Source of the DNA: Arion vulgaris
Taxonomy: Eukaryota; Mollusca; Gastropoda; Stylommatophora; Arionidae
Direction: 5' to 3'
Assembly: GCA_020796225.1 (NCBI GenBank)
Contig: CM036767.1
Location: 18,281,927-18,345,926 of the forward strand
Length of the DNA stretch: 64,000 nucleotides
This document shows positions 53,870-63,384 of the stretch, piece by piece; within the stretch, counting starts at the first letter, position 1, and every line of letters begins with the position of its first letter. Under the pieces are notes generated by a model. That model was given only the letters and a program-made list of their open reading frames with translations. It made no database searches and was not told the DNA's origin. The translations under genes were made by a program, and so were the position numbers.

Positions 53870-54550
53870 AATGCTTAGTAGTTAATGAAGTTGTTCTACC
53901 AACTCTCTTTTATCACTGTCAAACATGGTCCTTAACTAAATCCTAAGAGAGAAAGATCACAACATGTGAAATGAACTGTTTTAGAAAATCTGTCAATGTT
54001 ACAAGATAAGATATAGATTGAGAAATGAGAACAATAGAAATCTTATTGGAATCACATCATGTGTCCAACATATTAGAAGATAATAAATAAAGTGGTTCGG
54101 TCACATAATGAGAATTAAATCAGATCTGCTACCATCTTGCGTCTATAACAACTGGCAAACCGGACGCAGAGCATGAGAAAGACCAAGAACCCGATGGATA
54201 GATAATATCACAGGTATCCTGCGACATCAAAGACTAACAACTACAGGGTGTTCAAGATAATTGCAGCCCCATTGACAATTCGAAAGCTGCCAGGTACATA
54301 TTGAGTTGTGTTTATTTACTATTTAAACCGGTTCTGACTAGCTCGTCCTACGTCACATTTGTTCATCACCCTTCCCGCACTACAATTACACACCGTCACA
54401 CAACCTTGACCTATACTACGTCATAACTGAACTTTACCATTTCCATACATATATGCCAGATTAGCTCCATTCACGGGCTGCTTTTAAGTTGAACACCCTG
54501 TATAAATGCTACACACCTGACACAGGATAGAAAACTGAATCCAACACATT
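53870..54550 (+). mobile_element. R2 LINE fragment interrupted by a MITE
   Basis: 53880-54243 reads NEVVLPTLFYHCQTWSLTKS, CEMNCFRKSVNVTR.., NIRR..IKWFGHIMRIKSDL, AGRRA.ERPRTRWIDNITG. It resumes at 54503 with 'aaatgctacacacctgacac', matching the R2 copy at 5005-5030. The mariner-like MITE separates the two parts. Confidence 0.86.
54244..54500. mobile_element. mariner-like MITE copy 2 (257 bp) with TA target
   Basis: CAGGGTGTTCAAGATAATTG ... TTTAAGTTGAACACCCTG, flanked by TA on both sides (54242-54243 and 54501-54502). TIRs of about 26 bp. The whole element matches 41419-41674. Confidence 0.93.
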
Positions 54551-54799
54551 TTGGATAAAACAAGACAAGTTAACTCGCTTCGTAGGCTTGTGGTTCCAAG
54601 GTCAAATTTATAAGTGTAAATCTCCCCTCCCTCCTTACGATCGTTACCACTGTCAATGTAGACTCGAACCAGTCTCAGTTGGGTACCGAAACACACTGGT
54701 AAGTAGAGGTAGACGGCATGATGTTGACCATATCATCCATCGTGTTCCATTGGTTAACGAAGAGTAGGACCCTAATACTCCATTCCTCTATTTAATGCT

Positions 54800-55245
54800 T
54801 CTTCTTCTGTTATTGTCACACTGCTACTGGGTTGTTGCCCAGTGTCGTCACACTGCTACCGGGTTGTTGCCCAGTGTCGTCACACTGCTACCGGGTTGTT
54901 GCCCAGTGTTGTAGTTTTCTGTTTTTGTCTTGCGCTGTTCTGGTGACTTGGGTGATTATTTTTGCTCTTTGACAGGATTCTGTTATCCCATATACCCTTC
55001 TTTTTCGTGGTCTTCATCTCACCTTCTTTCCTGATGCTCTGTTATAGAAGACTCTGTATACTATGGAGTTTGGATGAATTTTTATTAAGTGGCCAAACCA
55101 CTTCATTCTTTGTTTCTGAATGTAATTCAAGTAATGTTCTGTGCCAACTTTCTTTCTTATGCTGATGTTGGTGACTCTTTATTTTCCTGTATTGTTGGTA
55201 ACTGTTCGCAGGCACCGCATTTCACATGTAGTTATTTTTTGCGAC
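54800..55245 (-). mobile_element. R2 LINE fragment with 32-bp triplication
   Basis: Minus-strand sense: MKWFGHLIKIHPNSIVYRVF, NRASGKKVR-like, KKGIWDNRILSKSKNNHPSH, QNSARQKQKTTTLG. At its 3' end, next to the (GAAGAAG) tail at 54801-54808, is the 32-bp triplication. Confidence 0.83.
54815..54910 (-). repeat. 32-bp tandem repeat, 3 units, in R2 3' end
   Basis: Units begin at 54815, 54847 and 54879 with gtcacactgcta. Each carries 'ccgggttgttgcccagtgt', which occurs once in other R2 copies (14215-14245, reverse; 34815-34845). Confidence 0.95.
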
Positions 55246-55609
55246 TGTGTTTTGCACTATATTTACTGCACGGTATAAAAGCGAATTCCTTTGTTTTTAC
55301 ATTCGTGCTGTCGCAACGTTGTCTAAGTAAAGTTATCACGAAAAGAGGAAATAATTCTGACCGTCATCAACAGACTTTTTTGTCATTAACAGATTATCCC
55401 ATCTTGGTCTGCTTTCTGCGTCCAGATATCGATCGATTTACTGTTCTTATCTTTATGTTCGGTTTTCTTAACGTTCTGTTTAGTTCTTTACGTCTTTAGT
55501 GATACACACTTCTCCATTTATGTGTCTTTGTATTGCTTCTTTTCATAGACTTCTTTTTTTTTTTGGTGCGTCATAGTAAATTCCCCAAAATCACTTGTTG
55601 ATGTTCTTT
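55246..55609. other. No recognised feature
   Basis: AT-rich. The 136-aa plus ORF at 55089-55499 overlaps the reverse R2 fragment and has no motif. Confidence 0.5.
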
Positions 55610-55621
55610 ACGTCTGTTATA

Positions 55622-55803
55622 CGCCCGTCTGCCTAGCGTGTTCGTAACGCGTTGGACTACGGGTGACTACCCCTCTGTGTGTGCGGGTTCAATTCCGCGG
55701 GATGACAGAAAAGCCACAGATTCCCCAGATTTACGGTGTTCGTGGTACCGAACCGAAGAGCTGAAAAGCTCAAGTGCTTCTGGATCGAAAAAAAACAAAA
55801 AAA
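55622..55803 (+). mobile_element. tRNA-derived SINE-A with TSD
   Basis: CTAGCGTGTTCGTAACGCGT, B-box GGTTCAATTCC in a CGGG...CCGCGG context, one CGGTGTTCGTGGTACCG (the second body repeat is deleted), A-rich tail. The 12-bp TSD acgtctgttata is at 55610-55621 and 55804-55815. Confidence 0.94.
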
Positions 55804-55815
55804 ACGTCTGTTATA

Positions 55816-56355
55816 TTAGTCAGTAATCACGGTTTCAACTTCACGGCAACTGGTTGCTCCATAATTGCCTCGTTTCTGCGCCAGCGAACATCACATACAA
55901 TGCTCATCATTATCTTATTTGAATTCGTGAAGTCACGGAATTCCAACACAAGTAGACAGAAGTCCCGACACAAATCAACAACTTGTACACACATTAAACG
56001 TATACGGCAGCCGCCAGAGTGTTAACACCACCATCCACCACTAAAATTTGCAATTCACATCGCCCGAAACATAGTCACCAAAAAAGCAGTCCGTACAGGT
56101 AGTACTGCATAAGACAGTCACTAGATCACCGACGACTAGCTGCCCATCTTTTACGAATGCGTATGTTATGTACGCAATTATAATGGAATTTAAAAAAAAG
56201 AAACTGGCAGGACAAAATTTCAGATACCGAAGTCCTCATAAGAGCTAAGATCCCAAGTGTCAACACTCTGTTGCAGGAGGCCTAAGTGAGATGGGCCGGT
56301 CAAGTTGCTTCTATGTCTGATAACCGCATCTCAAAACAGTTGATGTGTGGCTAGC
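55816..56355. other. Interval without recognised genes
   Basis: No motif-bearing ORF, no array, no known family. Confidence 0.5.
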
Positions 56356-56359
56356 TTGA

Positions 56360-56715
56360 AGGGTGCAGATCAGGTGGTGGTTAGAAAAAACCACTTTAAA
56401 TACACTCTTGAAGTGTCTCTAAAACGCTTTGATATAAAGACCACCTGCTGGGAATCTCTGGCGCAAGGTGGCGCTGTAACAATACAAGAAGAATTCGCAT
56501 AGCTAAGAATCGTCGTACTGTTGAGGCGCAAAAAAAGCGAGCAGCACGAAAAGACAGAACACACAACACCCACATGTCTAACCATGATCATGTATACCCC
56601 ACCCGTGGTATATAATTGTGTTCGAGGATTGGATTTTACAGTCACCTCCGTACACACCAAAGAGATACAGAGCACATGTCTGAGGCTGTTGTCATCATCG
56701 ATTGCGATGGACGGT
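56360..56715 (+). mobile_element. Z6 LINE C-terminus, copy 2
   Basis: Collinear with 5750-6130: 'aaaaac.acttta.a.acactc' (TLEVSLKRFDIKT), 'tggcgctgtaacaatacaag', RKKSEQHEKTEHTTPT and a degenerate finger (C..R.FYSHLRTH in the appropriate frame). More frameshifts than copy 1. Confidence 0.65.
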
Positions 56716-56829
56716 TTTATTTAATCGAATCAATAAGTTTGTAACCGCAGAAAGAAATATAAATCTCCTTAGCAAACACACTTAAATAACACGCTAAGCA
56801 CACATATGTCTCAGTATAAGTCAGTGTTT

Positions 56830-57045
56830 CTCAATTTTTAATGGATTAGCAGAAAGGATCGTACCCTAGGAAAAGCTCATCCTAGTAAACCAAAAGCTGG
56901 ATGAAAACGGGTGGACGGGCCTAGTCACCATGGGCGTATAATCGTTCAGCGTAGATCACTGCTTTCTTGTCAAAATCAATTATATATCACAAAAAGAATG
57001 ATAAAATTGGCCATGAAGAACGATCGAAAAGAAGAAGAAGAATCT
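56830..57045 (+). mobile_element. SINE-G copy, decayed head
   Basis: 'gtaccctaggaaaagct', 'atcctagtaaacc', then 'atatcacaaaaagaatgata', 'ttggccatgaagaacgat' and (GAA)n. The tail region matches that of the short SINE-F at 6590-6656. Confidence 0.7.
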
Positions 57046-57104
57046 TTTATGGATCATTTCTTATCTCACTTCCTTAAACAAGTTAAGTTGAAAAATATGT
57101 CTTT

Positions 57105-57425
57105 GTATGCAAATGCTACAGTAGAGTACTTAGAATATCACGGTCAGAGAAAAGAACAAATGCTTATATTCTGCAACAGCTTGATATTAAAGAGAGTTGG
57201 CTATTAAAAAGCATAAAATCAAGGAAAATTAAATAGTTCGGACACATCAAACGACACGAGTGCCTGGAGAAGATATTTTTGGAGGAATTGGTACCTAGAC
57301 GACGATGGATGCAAGATGCCATTGACAATCTGAGAATGATTGCTTCTGACGCCGGTCAACTTGCACAGAACAGAGAGTTTGTTCAGGACTGCTGTCATGG
57401 GAGTCGTTCACTCTTGAGATGATGA
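57105..57425 (+). mobile_element. R1 LINE fragment
   Basis: MLQ.RVLRISRSEKRTN-like, LQQLDIKESWLLKSIKSRKI, FGHIKRHECLEKI, MDARCH-like, LRMIASDAGQLAQNREFVQD. Closest to 42093-42475. 57430-58015 has no recognised feature. Confidence 0.83.
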
Positions 57426-58019
57426 GGGGCACCTCCTTAATTACCCCCCACCCACCCACAGGTAACACTGAAAAAAAACTTATCTGACTTAACTTCTACT
57501 GGCATAAAAAACATTTCAATATGAACACCAAAAAACCCAACTAAATTAAACAAACTTGCCTAGTTGTTTATACAACAAAAATTGCAAATTGTTAAATTGG
57601 AACTGTTTATTTTCCCGAAGTGACAGATGATATGTAATCTATAAGGAACCTTAATTTATCTCACACCAACAAAAAGTTATGTTGCTTGTAGTACTCGTGT
57701 TGTCCACCACGTTTTTCCTTAGGAAAGTTAGGATTGCAACATCGATAAGTTATCGACTTCACCGGTGTTATTATTCTTTACGATATCAATAATTTTATCA
57801 TTATCTAATTACCCCCCGAATTATTTAAATTCCTCCCACGTGGGTGTACACACAACGTAGAGAAACATTGGTCTAAAAATATGGTTTTCATAGAATTATT
57901 TTTGTATTAAGTAAATAATTCTTTGCGCAACTCTGATCGTAATGTGTAAGACTGAAAGCAATACCACTTTAAAATAACTTATGTAATATTCGTTTTGTTT
58001 TGATATTTCCTCAATTTGT

Positions 58020-58575
58020 AATTCAGATTACGAAGTTTGCATGAATTGATAGAAGAAAACTAGTCACGACAGAGATGAAGTGTCTACGCAGAATTCTGGG
58101 GGTAACAAGAAGAGACCGGTTGAGAAATGCAAACATGTCACAATGAACACAAAAAGAGCAATGTTGAACACAATCTTTCTCCCCGCATTATGCTATCAGT
58201 GCCAAACCTGGACGCTGACATCAAATGATAGAAGAAAACTAGTCACGACAGAGATGGAGTGTCTACGCAGAATGCTGGGTGTAACAAGAAGAGACCGGTT
58301 GAAAAATGAAAACATTAGGAAAAAGTGGGTACAACATCAATACTAAACTTCATCAAGAAACAACAAATTAAATGGTTCGGCCACATAAGCAGATTACCAA
58401 CAGACAGTGCACCTCAAAGAGACGATTTTGCTCCGATACAATGAACACAAAGCAAAAGGGCCCGGGCCCCGCAAAGGTGGACTTCAGAGATAACAGAGGC
58501 GACAAAAGACACTTTATGAAGCGCATACAAGGACCCGTTTTAGAAGTTTATTATCCTGAAGCGCTTTTTATTTAC
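58020..58575 (+). mobile_element. R2 LINE fragment with partial internal duplication
   Basis: The frame 58080-58346 reads MLNTIFLPALCYQCQTWTLT, SNDRRKLVTTEMECLRRMLG, VTRRDRLKNENIRKKW. The stretch 58047-58130 (KLVTTEMKCLRRILGVTRRD) repeats at 58225-58308, so about 177 bp are duplicated in tandem and the second unit is cut short. R2 then continues to KGPGPAKVDFRDNRGDK and an 'agaagttta ttatcctgaa' 3' end. Confidence 0.88.
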
Positions 58576-58690
58576 TAGGGTAGCTTTCCTAAGTCACTGC
58601 CTCAGTCGCCTCTTATGAAATTCCTTGTAGATCGCAGAGTTACTATTCTTTGCTCCCCTACTCTCCCCCAGGAAAAACACTCGCTCGATA
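58575..58690 (-). mobile_element. SINE-G head fragment
   Basis: 'agggtagctttcctaag', 'agtcgcctcttatgaaattc' and 'agagttactattctttgctc' are the reverse of the SINE-G head at 52735-52850. Confidence 0.7.
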
Positions 58691-58699
58691 CCATATTTC

Positions 58700-58865
58700 T
58701 AATATTCTCGTATTTGATCTAATCTCTCCTTGTTACTCCCACTATTTTCCGCAGGCATTTAATCTCAGTTGTTGTAATTTCCCATTTTTCATTTGCTGTG
58801 TCTAATTTTGTCGTGTTACCGGTAGAGCAAAGTTGGGATGAAGATTCTACAGTCTTTATAATCAT
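58700..58865 (-). mobile_element. R2 LINE fragment at the left edge of the 26-bp array
   Basis: Minus-strand sense, with shifts: CRIFIPTLLYR, NEKWEITTEIKCLRKIVGVT, RRD. The segment nearest the array ('aagactgtagaatcttcatc') agrees with the array unit at 15 of 21 ungapped positions. Confidence 0.72.
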
Positions 58866-58879
58866 TTTATGTCTGATTT

Positions 58880-60612
58880 AAAAAAAAAATAATGTCTTTT
58901 ATGTTAATCAGTTATGTCGCTGTTTTTTTAAAAATTTTGATGTATTGTCTGCTGTTTTTATTTTGATGTTACGTTTGCTGTTTTTTTACTTGATGTAATG
59001 TCTGCCTTTTTAATTTTGAGTAATATCTGCTTTTTATTTTGATGTAATGTCTGCTATTTTACTTGATGTAATGTCTGCATTGATGTAATGTCTTTTTACT
59101 TGATGTAATGTCTCTGTTTACTTGATGTAATGTCTAGTTTTTGATGTAATGTCTGTTGTTTTATTTTGATGTAATGTCTGCTGTTATTTGATTAATGTCT
59201 GCTGTTTAGTTTGATGTAGTGTCCGCTGTTTTTACTTGATGTAATGTCTGCTTTTAAATATTCCTGTTATGTCTGCTGTTAAAAAAATCTTGATGTAGTA
59301 GAAGTCTGCTATTTATCTCAATCTTATATCTACTATTTTTGTCTTGATGTAATGTCTGCTGTCTTTATCTTGATGTAATATCTGCTGTCTTTATCTTGAT
59401 GTAATATCTACTGTCTTTATCTTGATGTAATATCTACTGTCTTTATCTTGATTAATATCTCTGTCTTTATCTTGATATAATATCTGCTGTCTTTATCTTG
59501 ATGTAATATCTACTGTCTTTATCTTGATGTAATATCTGCTGTCTTTATCTTGATGTAATATCTGCTGTCTTTATCTTGATGTAATATCTACTGTCTTTAT
59601 CTTGATGTAATATCTGCTGTCTTTATCTTGATGTAATATCTGCTGTCTTTATCTTGATGTAATATCTACTGTCTTTATCTTGATGTAATATCTACTGTCT
59701 TTATCTTGATGTAATATCTGCTGTCTTTATCTTGATGTAATATCTACTGTCTTTATCTTGATATAATATCTACTGTCTTTATCTTGATGTAATATCTCTG
59801 TCTTTATCTTGATGTAATATCTACTGTCTTTATTTTGATGTAATATCTGCTGTTTTTATCTTGATGTAATATCTACTGTCTTTATCTTGATGTAATATCT
59901 ACTGTCTTTATCTTGATGTAATATCTGCTGTCTTTATCTTGATGTAATATCTGCTGTCTTTATCTTGATGTAATATCTACTGTCTTTATCTTGATGTAAT
60001 ATCTGCTGTCTTTATCTTGATGTAATATCTACTGTCTTTATCTTGATGTAAAACTGTTCTTTATCTTGATGTAATACTGGTCTTTATCTTGATGTAATAT
60101 CTGCTGTCTTTATCTTGATGTAATATCTACTGTCTTTATCTTGATGTAATATCTGCTGTCTTTATCTTGATGTAATATCTACTGTCTTTATCTTGATGTA
60201 ATATCTGCTGTTTTTATCTTGATGTAATATCTACTGTCTTTATCTTGATGTAATATCTACTGTCTTTATCTTGATGTAATATCTGCTGTCTTTATCTTGA
60301 TGTAATATCTACTGTCTTTATCTTGATGTAATATCTGCTGTCTTTATCTTGATGTAATATCTGCTGTCTTTATCTTGATGTAATATCTACTGTCTTTATC
60401 TTGATGTAATATCTACTGTCTTTATCTTGATGTAATATCTGCTGTCTTTATCTTGATGTAATATCTGCTGTCTTTATCTTGATGTAATATCTACTATCTT
60501 TATCTTGATGTAATATCTGCTGTCTTTATCTTGATGTAATATCTACTGTCTTTATCTTGATGTAATATCTACTGTCTTTATCTTGATATAATATCTACTG
60601 TCTTTATCTTAA
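58880..60612 (+). repeat. 26-bp minisatellite, about 60 units, graded
   Basis: Unit tttatcttgatgtaatatct plus actgtc (A/G at the third base of the last part: 'actgtc' or 'gctgtc'). From 58880 to about 59340 the units are diverged, with poly(T) and deletions ('tgatgtaatgtctgctgttttta'). From 59340 to 60612 they are nearly identical, with the A/G variant alternating irregularly. The right edge runs into R1 sequence. Confidence 0.95.
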
Positions 60613-60619
60613 TGATTTA

Positions 60620-61560
60620 TCTAGAGTAGACTCCACCAGCTGATGGTGTATGATATGTCAAATTAACCTCTCTAATTTAGCGGAGAACATCATGAGGAAT
60701 GTAAAAGACGATGCCAACTATGTGAATTACGACCCTCTCACTATAGGCGGCAAAAGCATACCAGAGCTTAGATACACAGACGATACAGTATTATTATCCA
60801 CCAGCAAAGAAGGTTTGGAAAACCTAATCATGACGACCAAGAAACATAGTGAAGACCAACATCTATATTTGAATACACAAAAACAAAAATCATGTCAACT
60901 GACAAAGCAAAAGGCTCACCTAACATCCAAGTAAACAATGAAGAACTCCAATGTGTAGAGAACTACGAATATCTGGGCTCAATAATTAACAATAACGGTG
61001 ACTGCTCCAAAGAGATCTTAAGAAGATTGGCAATAGCAATCAAGAAGTTAAACACAATGAAGAACATGTGGCATAGCACCAGCAAAATACTAAAATTAAA
61101 AATATTGAGAGCATGCATTTTCCCAGTGGCTACTTATGGTTGTGAATCATGGACTATTACACAAAAATTAAGAACGAAAATCCAGTCCTTCGAAACTAAA
61201 TGCTACAGAAAGATCCTACGAATACCATGGACAGAAAAAAGAAAGAACACTGATGTCCTGAAAGAACTAAATGTTAGAGAGAATTGGATGATAAACAACA
61301 TACTATACAGAAAAATTACATACTTTGGTCACATCAAGCGTCACGATGGCCTGGAAAGAACAATACTAGAGGGCAGGGTCCCAGGACGCAGAGGCAGACC
61401 ACGAAGAAGATGGCTACAAGATATTAAAGAAACCATGAACATGACCATGAACATGACATGAACACGACGAAATGGGTGAACTAGCAAGAGGCAGAGTGAA
61501 TTTCAGATGTGCTGCAAAGAGAGCAACGTCCTATAAAGGATACACATCTTGATGATGATG
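60620..61560 (+). mobile_element. R1 LINE copy from RT palm to tail
   Basis: Starts in the RT just before NLAENIMR (end of the GV.QGC..SP.LFN block, decayed) and ends in TTGATGATGATG at 61552. It holds both the 60650-60934 and 60892-61461 frames. A short MTMNMTMNMT-type duplication and a stop break the C-terminus at about 61430-61461. Confidence 0.92.
60650..61461 (+). pseudogene. R1 reverse transcriptase, palm end, thumb and C-terminus
   Basis: Two overlapping frames. The first (94 aa) has NLAENIMR (residues 9-16), IGGKSIPELRYTDDTVLLS (32-50, with YTDD as the catalytic box, where A is replaced by T) and HLYLNTQKQK (71-80). A one-base shift in the A-run after it leads to the second (189 aa): EYLGSIINNNGD (26-37), KILRACIFPVATYGCESW (70-87), CYRKILRIPWTEKRKN (104-119), ITYFGHIKRHDGLE (142-155) and GRRGRPRRRW (165-174). 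It matches RTE/BovB-type ORF2 in order and spacing. It lacks the endonuclease and RT fingers, so it is inactive. Confidence 0.92.
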
Positions 61561-61895
61561 AATTTAGCATTTATGATAGCACACCTGACTCTAGTTTGGA
61601 AGTCACACGAATACCCATTCACCTTCAAACGTAAATATTGTTTCTATATCAACCTTGATATTCTTTGAAGAAGTAGAAATTGGTGGAAATTTGAATGTCC
61701 AGTAGTTGTAGAAATCCCCACAAATGAAAGTTTCCAAGGATCTTTTTTTTGTTCTAATTGTCCTAAAGGAAATAGGTTGCGTAAATAATTCAAGGAATTA
61801 GAGTGAATCTACGACCCAAACTAGGTTATAAGAAAATCAAATCAAACGATGTGTAGCCAGGCAAGAGTATGCTGGAAGTTGACAAAGAAAAGTAA

Positions 61896-62018
61896 GCCAA
61901 GACAGAAGGGGTGTCACTAGTTATCACATGCTGAGTGCCAAGACAGAAGGGGTGTCACTAGTCATCACATGCTGAGTGCCAAGACAGAAGGGGTGTCACT
62001 AGTCATCACATGCTGAGT
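61896..62018 (+). repeat. 41-bp tandem repeat, 3 units
   Basis: Units start at 61896, 61937 and 61978 with gccaagacagaaggggtgtc. Only one base differs. The flanking 61560-61895 and 62019-62140 show no recognised feature. Confidence 0.97.
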
Positions 62019-62212
62019 TAAATATTTAGAAAGAGATCAGAGAACTTGTGAACTAATTGGTTGGATGGAAGGTGATGATGATTCGTTGACTAAACTAACA
62101 TTAAGTAATCTTATATAAAGTTTAGTGTCTGTTTTTCTAGCTCGCATAGAAGTCCGTGTTGTTTTCTTTCCAGTATCATACGGATGCGAGTCATGGACAA
62201 TGAACACACAGA

Positions 62213-62759
62213 CAAATCTGGCCAGCAATGGCGGAATGCGGGAGGGCCATTCAGAGTCAAAAAGGTTTGATTCTGAACACGACTTTGCTAGCGCATTCCC
62301 GCCATGTTTGGTCGGGTATTTTCCGGTTTAGTTTGCCGAGCTACTGAGTTAGTGCTTGAGCAACGCTGTGAGCTGTGACTATTACATGGAATGCTTTTGC
62401 TGTGTCAACCGTGCGTTTGTTGTGTGTATTCAGAAAATGGCGGACAGCGGTTATGACGAACAAGCTCAATCTGCCGTGTGCAGTTATATTGCGAGTGCAG
62501 AAAGCTGGATTTTGCCGTGATTCGACAAGAATTGCAATTCAAGTGATGAACAGTTTTGTGTTGCTACATTCGCGACGGCCATATGCATATTATGCGGGGA
62601 AGTTTGTTTTTGTGGCGGTACGCGGCTGTTTCATTCTGGAATTAGTTCACACAGGAAACTTTTAACAGTTGTTAGCATTTCGTGTGATATTCATTGGAAC
62701 AGGAACGGAGCAATTATGGGTGACCCGTTGCAGTGAAGTTGGAACCGTACTTATGAACT
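62213..62759 (+). mobile_element. Unidentified 547-bp insert with 13-bp TSD
   Basis: Flanked by atgaacacacaga at 62200-62212 and 62760-62772, which is once-only sequence in the host R4. The insert is less AT-rich than its surroundings. It contains three ATGGCGG/CCGCCAT motifs and a Kozak-like AAAATGG at 62433-62439 opening a 28-codon frame. No poly(A), no RT, SINE or MITE hallmark. It could be a retrocopy of a 5' exon or a new non-autonomous element. Confidence 0.55.
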
Positions 62760-62791
62760 ATGAACACACAGATCGAAAAATCTCTGAAGGC

Positions 62792-63046
62792 CACAGAAAT
62801 GTGGTTTATAGAAGAATGATGAGAATCCCATGGACTGCTAAAATAACTAATGTTGAGGTGTTGAATGAGATCAAGACAGAGAAATGTGATTTTATAGAAG
62901 AATGATGAGAATCCATGGACTGCTAAAATGACTAATGTTGAGGTGTTGAATGAGATCAAGACACAGAAATGTGGTTTATAGAAGAATGATGAGAATCTCA
63001 TGGACTGCTAAAATGACTAATGTTGAGGTGTTGAATGAGATCAAGA
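62792..63046 (+). repeat. 85-bp tandem repeat, 3 units, in R4 coding
   Basis: Units start at 62792, 62877 and 62962 and cover the R4 block RNVVYRRMMRIPWTAKITN to EIKT. Eighty-five is not a multiple of three, so the second and third units shift frame. A few differences separate the units. Confidence 0.95.
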
Positions 63047-63179
63047 CACAGAGAAAGCTTATCATCAGTATGTAGAGCGTGAACATCTGAGTTGATAGCA
63101 AACACAAACGACAGAGATTTGTGGAGATCCATGATCGCCTACGTCAGCCGGCACGGCACCTGATGATGATGATTCTTGC

Positions 63180-63384
63180 CTCTAACTTTTCTTCTTTTTT
63201 AACTCTTTGATATATCGAGGTATATTGGGTAAAGCGGATTTAGGCCTGTATTTTCCATTGATCGTCGGCACACGATGGGTGATGTGGTCAACATCATATC
63301 GGCTTACTTTACTTCTCCGTGCGTTTCCTGGTACCCAATTGAGGCTGGATCGACCTGTGAGCCGTTCCGGTTGGAAAATATTCC
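63180..63384. mobile_element. SINE-D body, single-copy part
   Basis: 63300-63384 ('gtttcctggtacccaattga', 'ggctggatcgacctgtgagc') matches 52100-52160, the body of SINE-D. It leads without a break into the array. Confidence 0.75.

Larger units (their letters stand above)
62150..63175 (+). mobile_element. R4 LINE copy with an insertion and an 85-bp triplication
   Basis: 62160-62212 reads FFPVSYGCESWTMNTQ. After the 547-bp insert it resumes at 62760 (MNTQ, then SEGHRNVVYRRMMRIPWTAK, TNVEVLNEIKT). The last block occurs three times, then KLIISM and, after shifts, DLWRSMIAYVSRHGT and GATGATGATG. The expected R4 order is recovered once the insert and two of the repeat units are ignored. Confidence 0.87.

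Noticed and set aside
62434..62520. 28-codon ORF with good Kozak context as a host microprotein
   Set aside because: It is too short to support without transcript data and lies in an insert flanked by a TSD. It is mentioned only as part of that insert.
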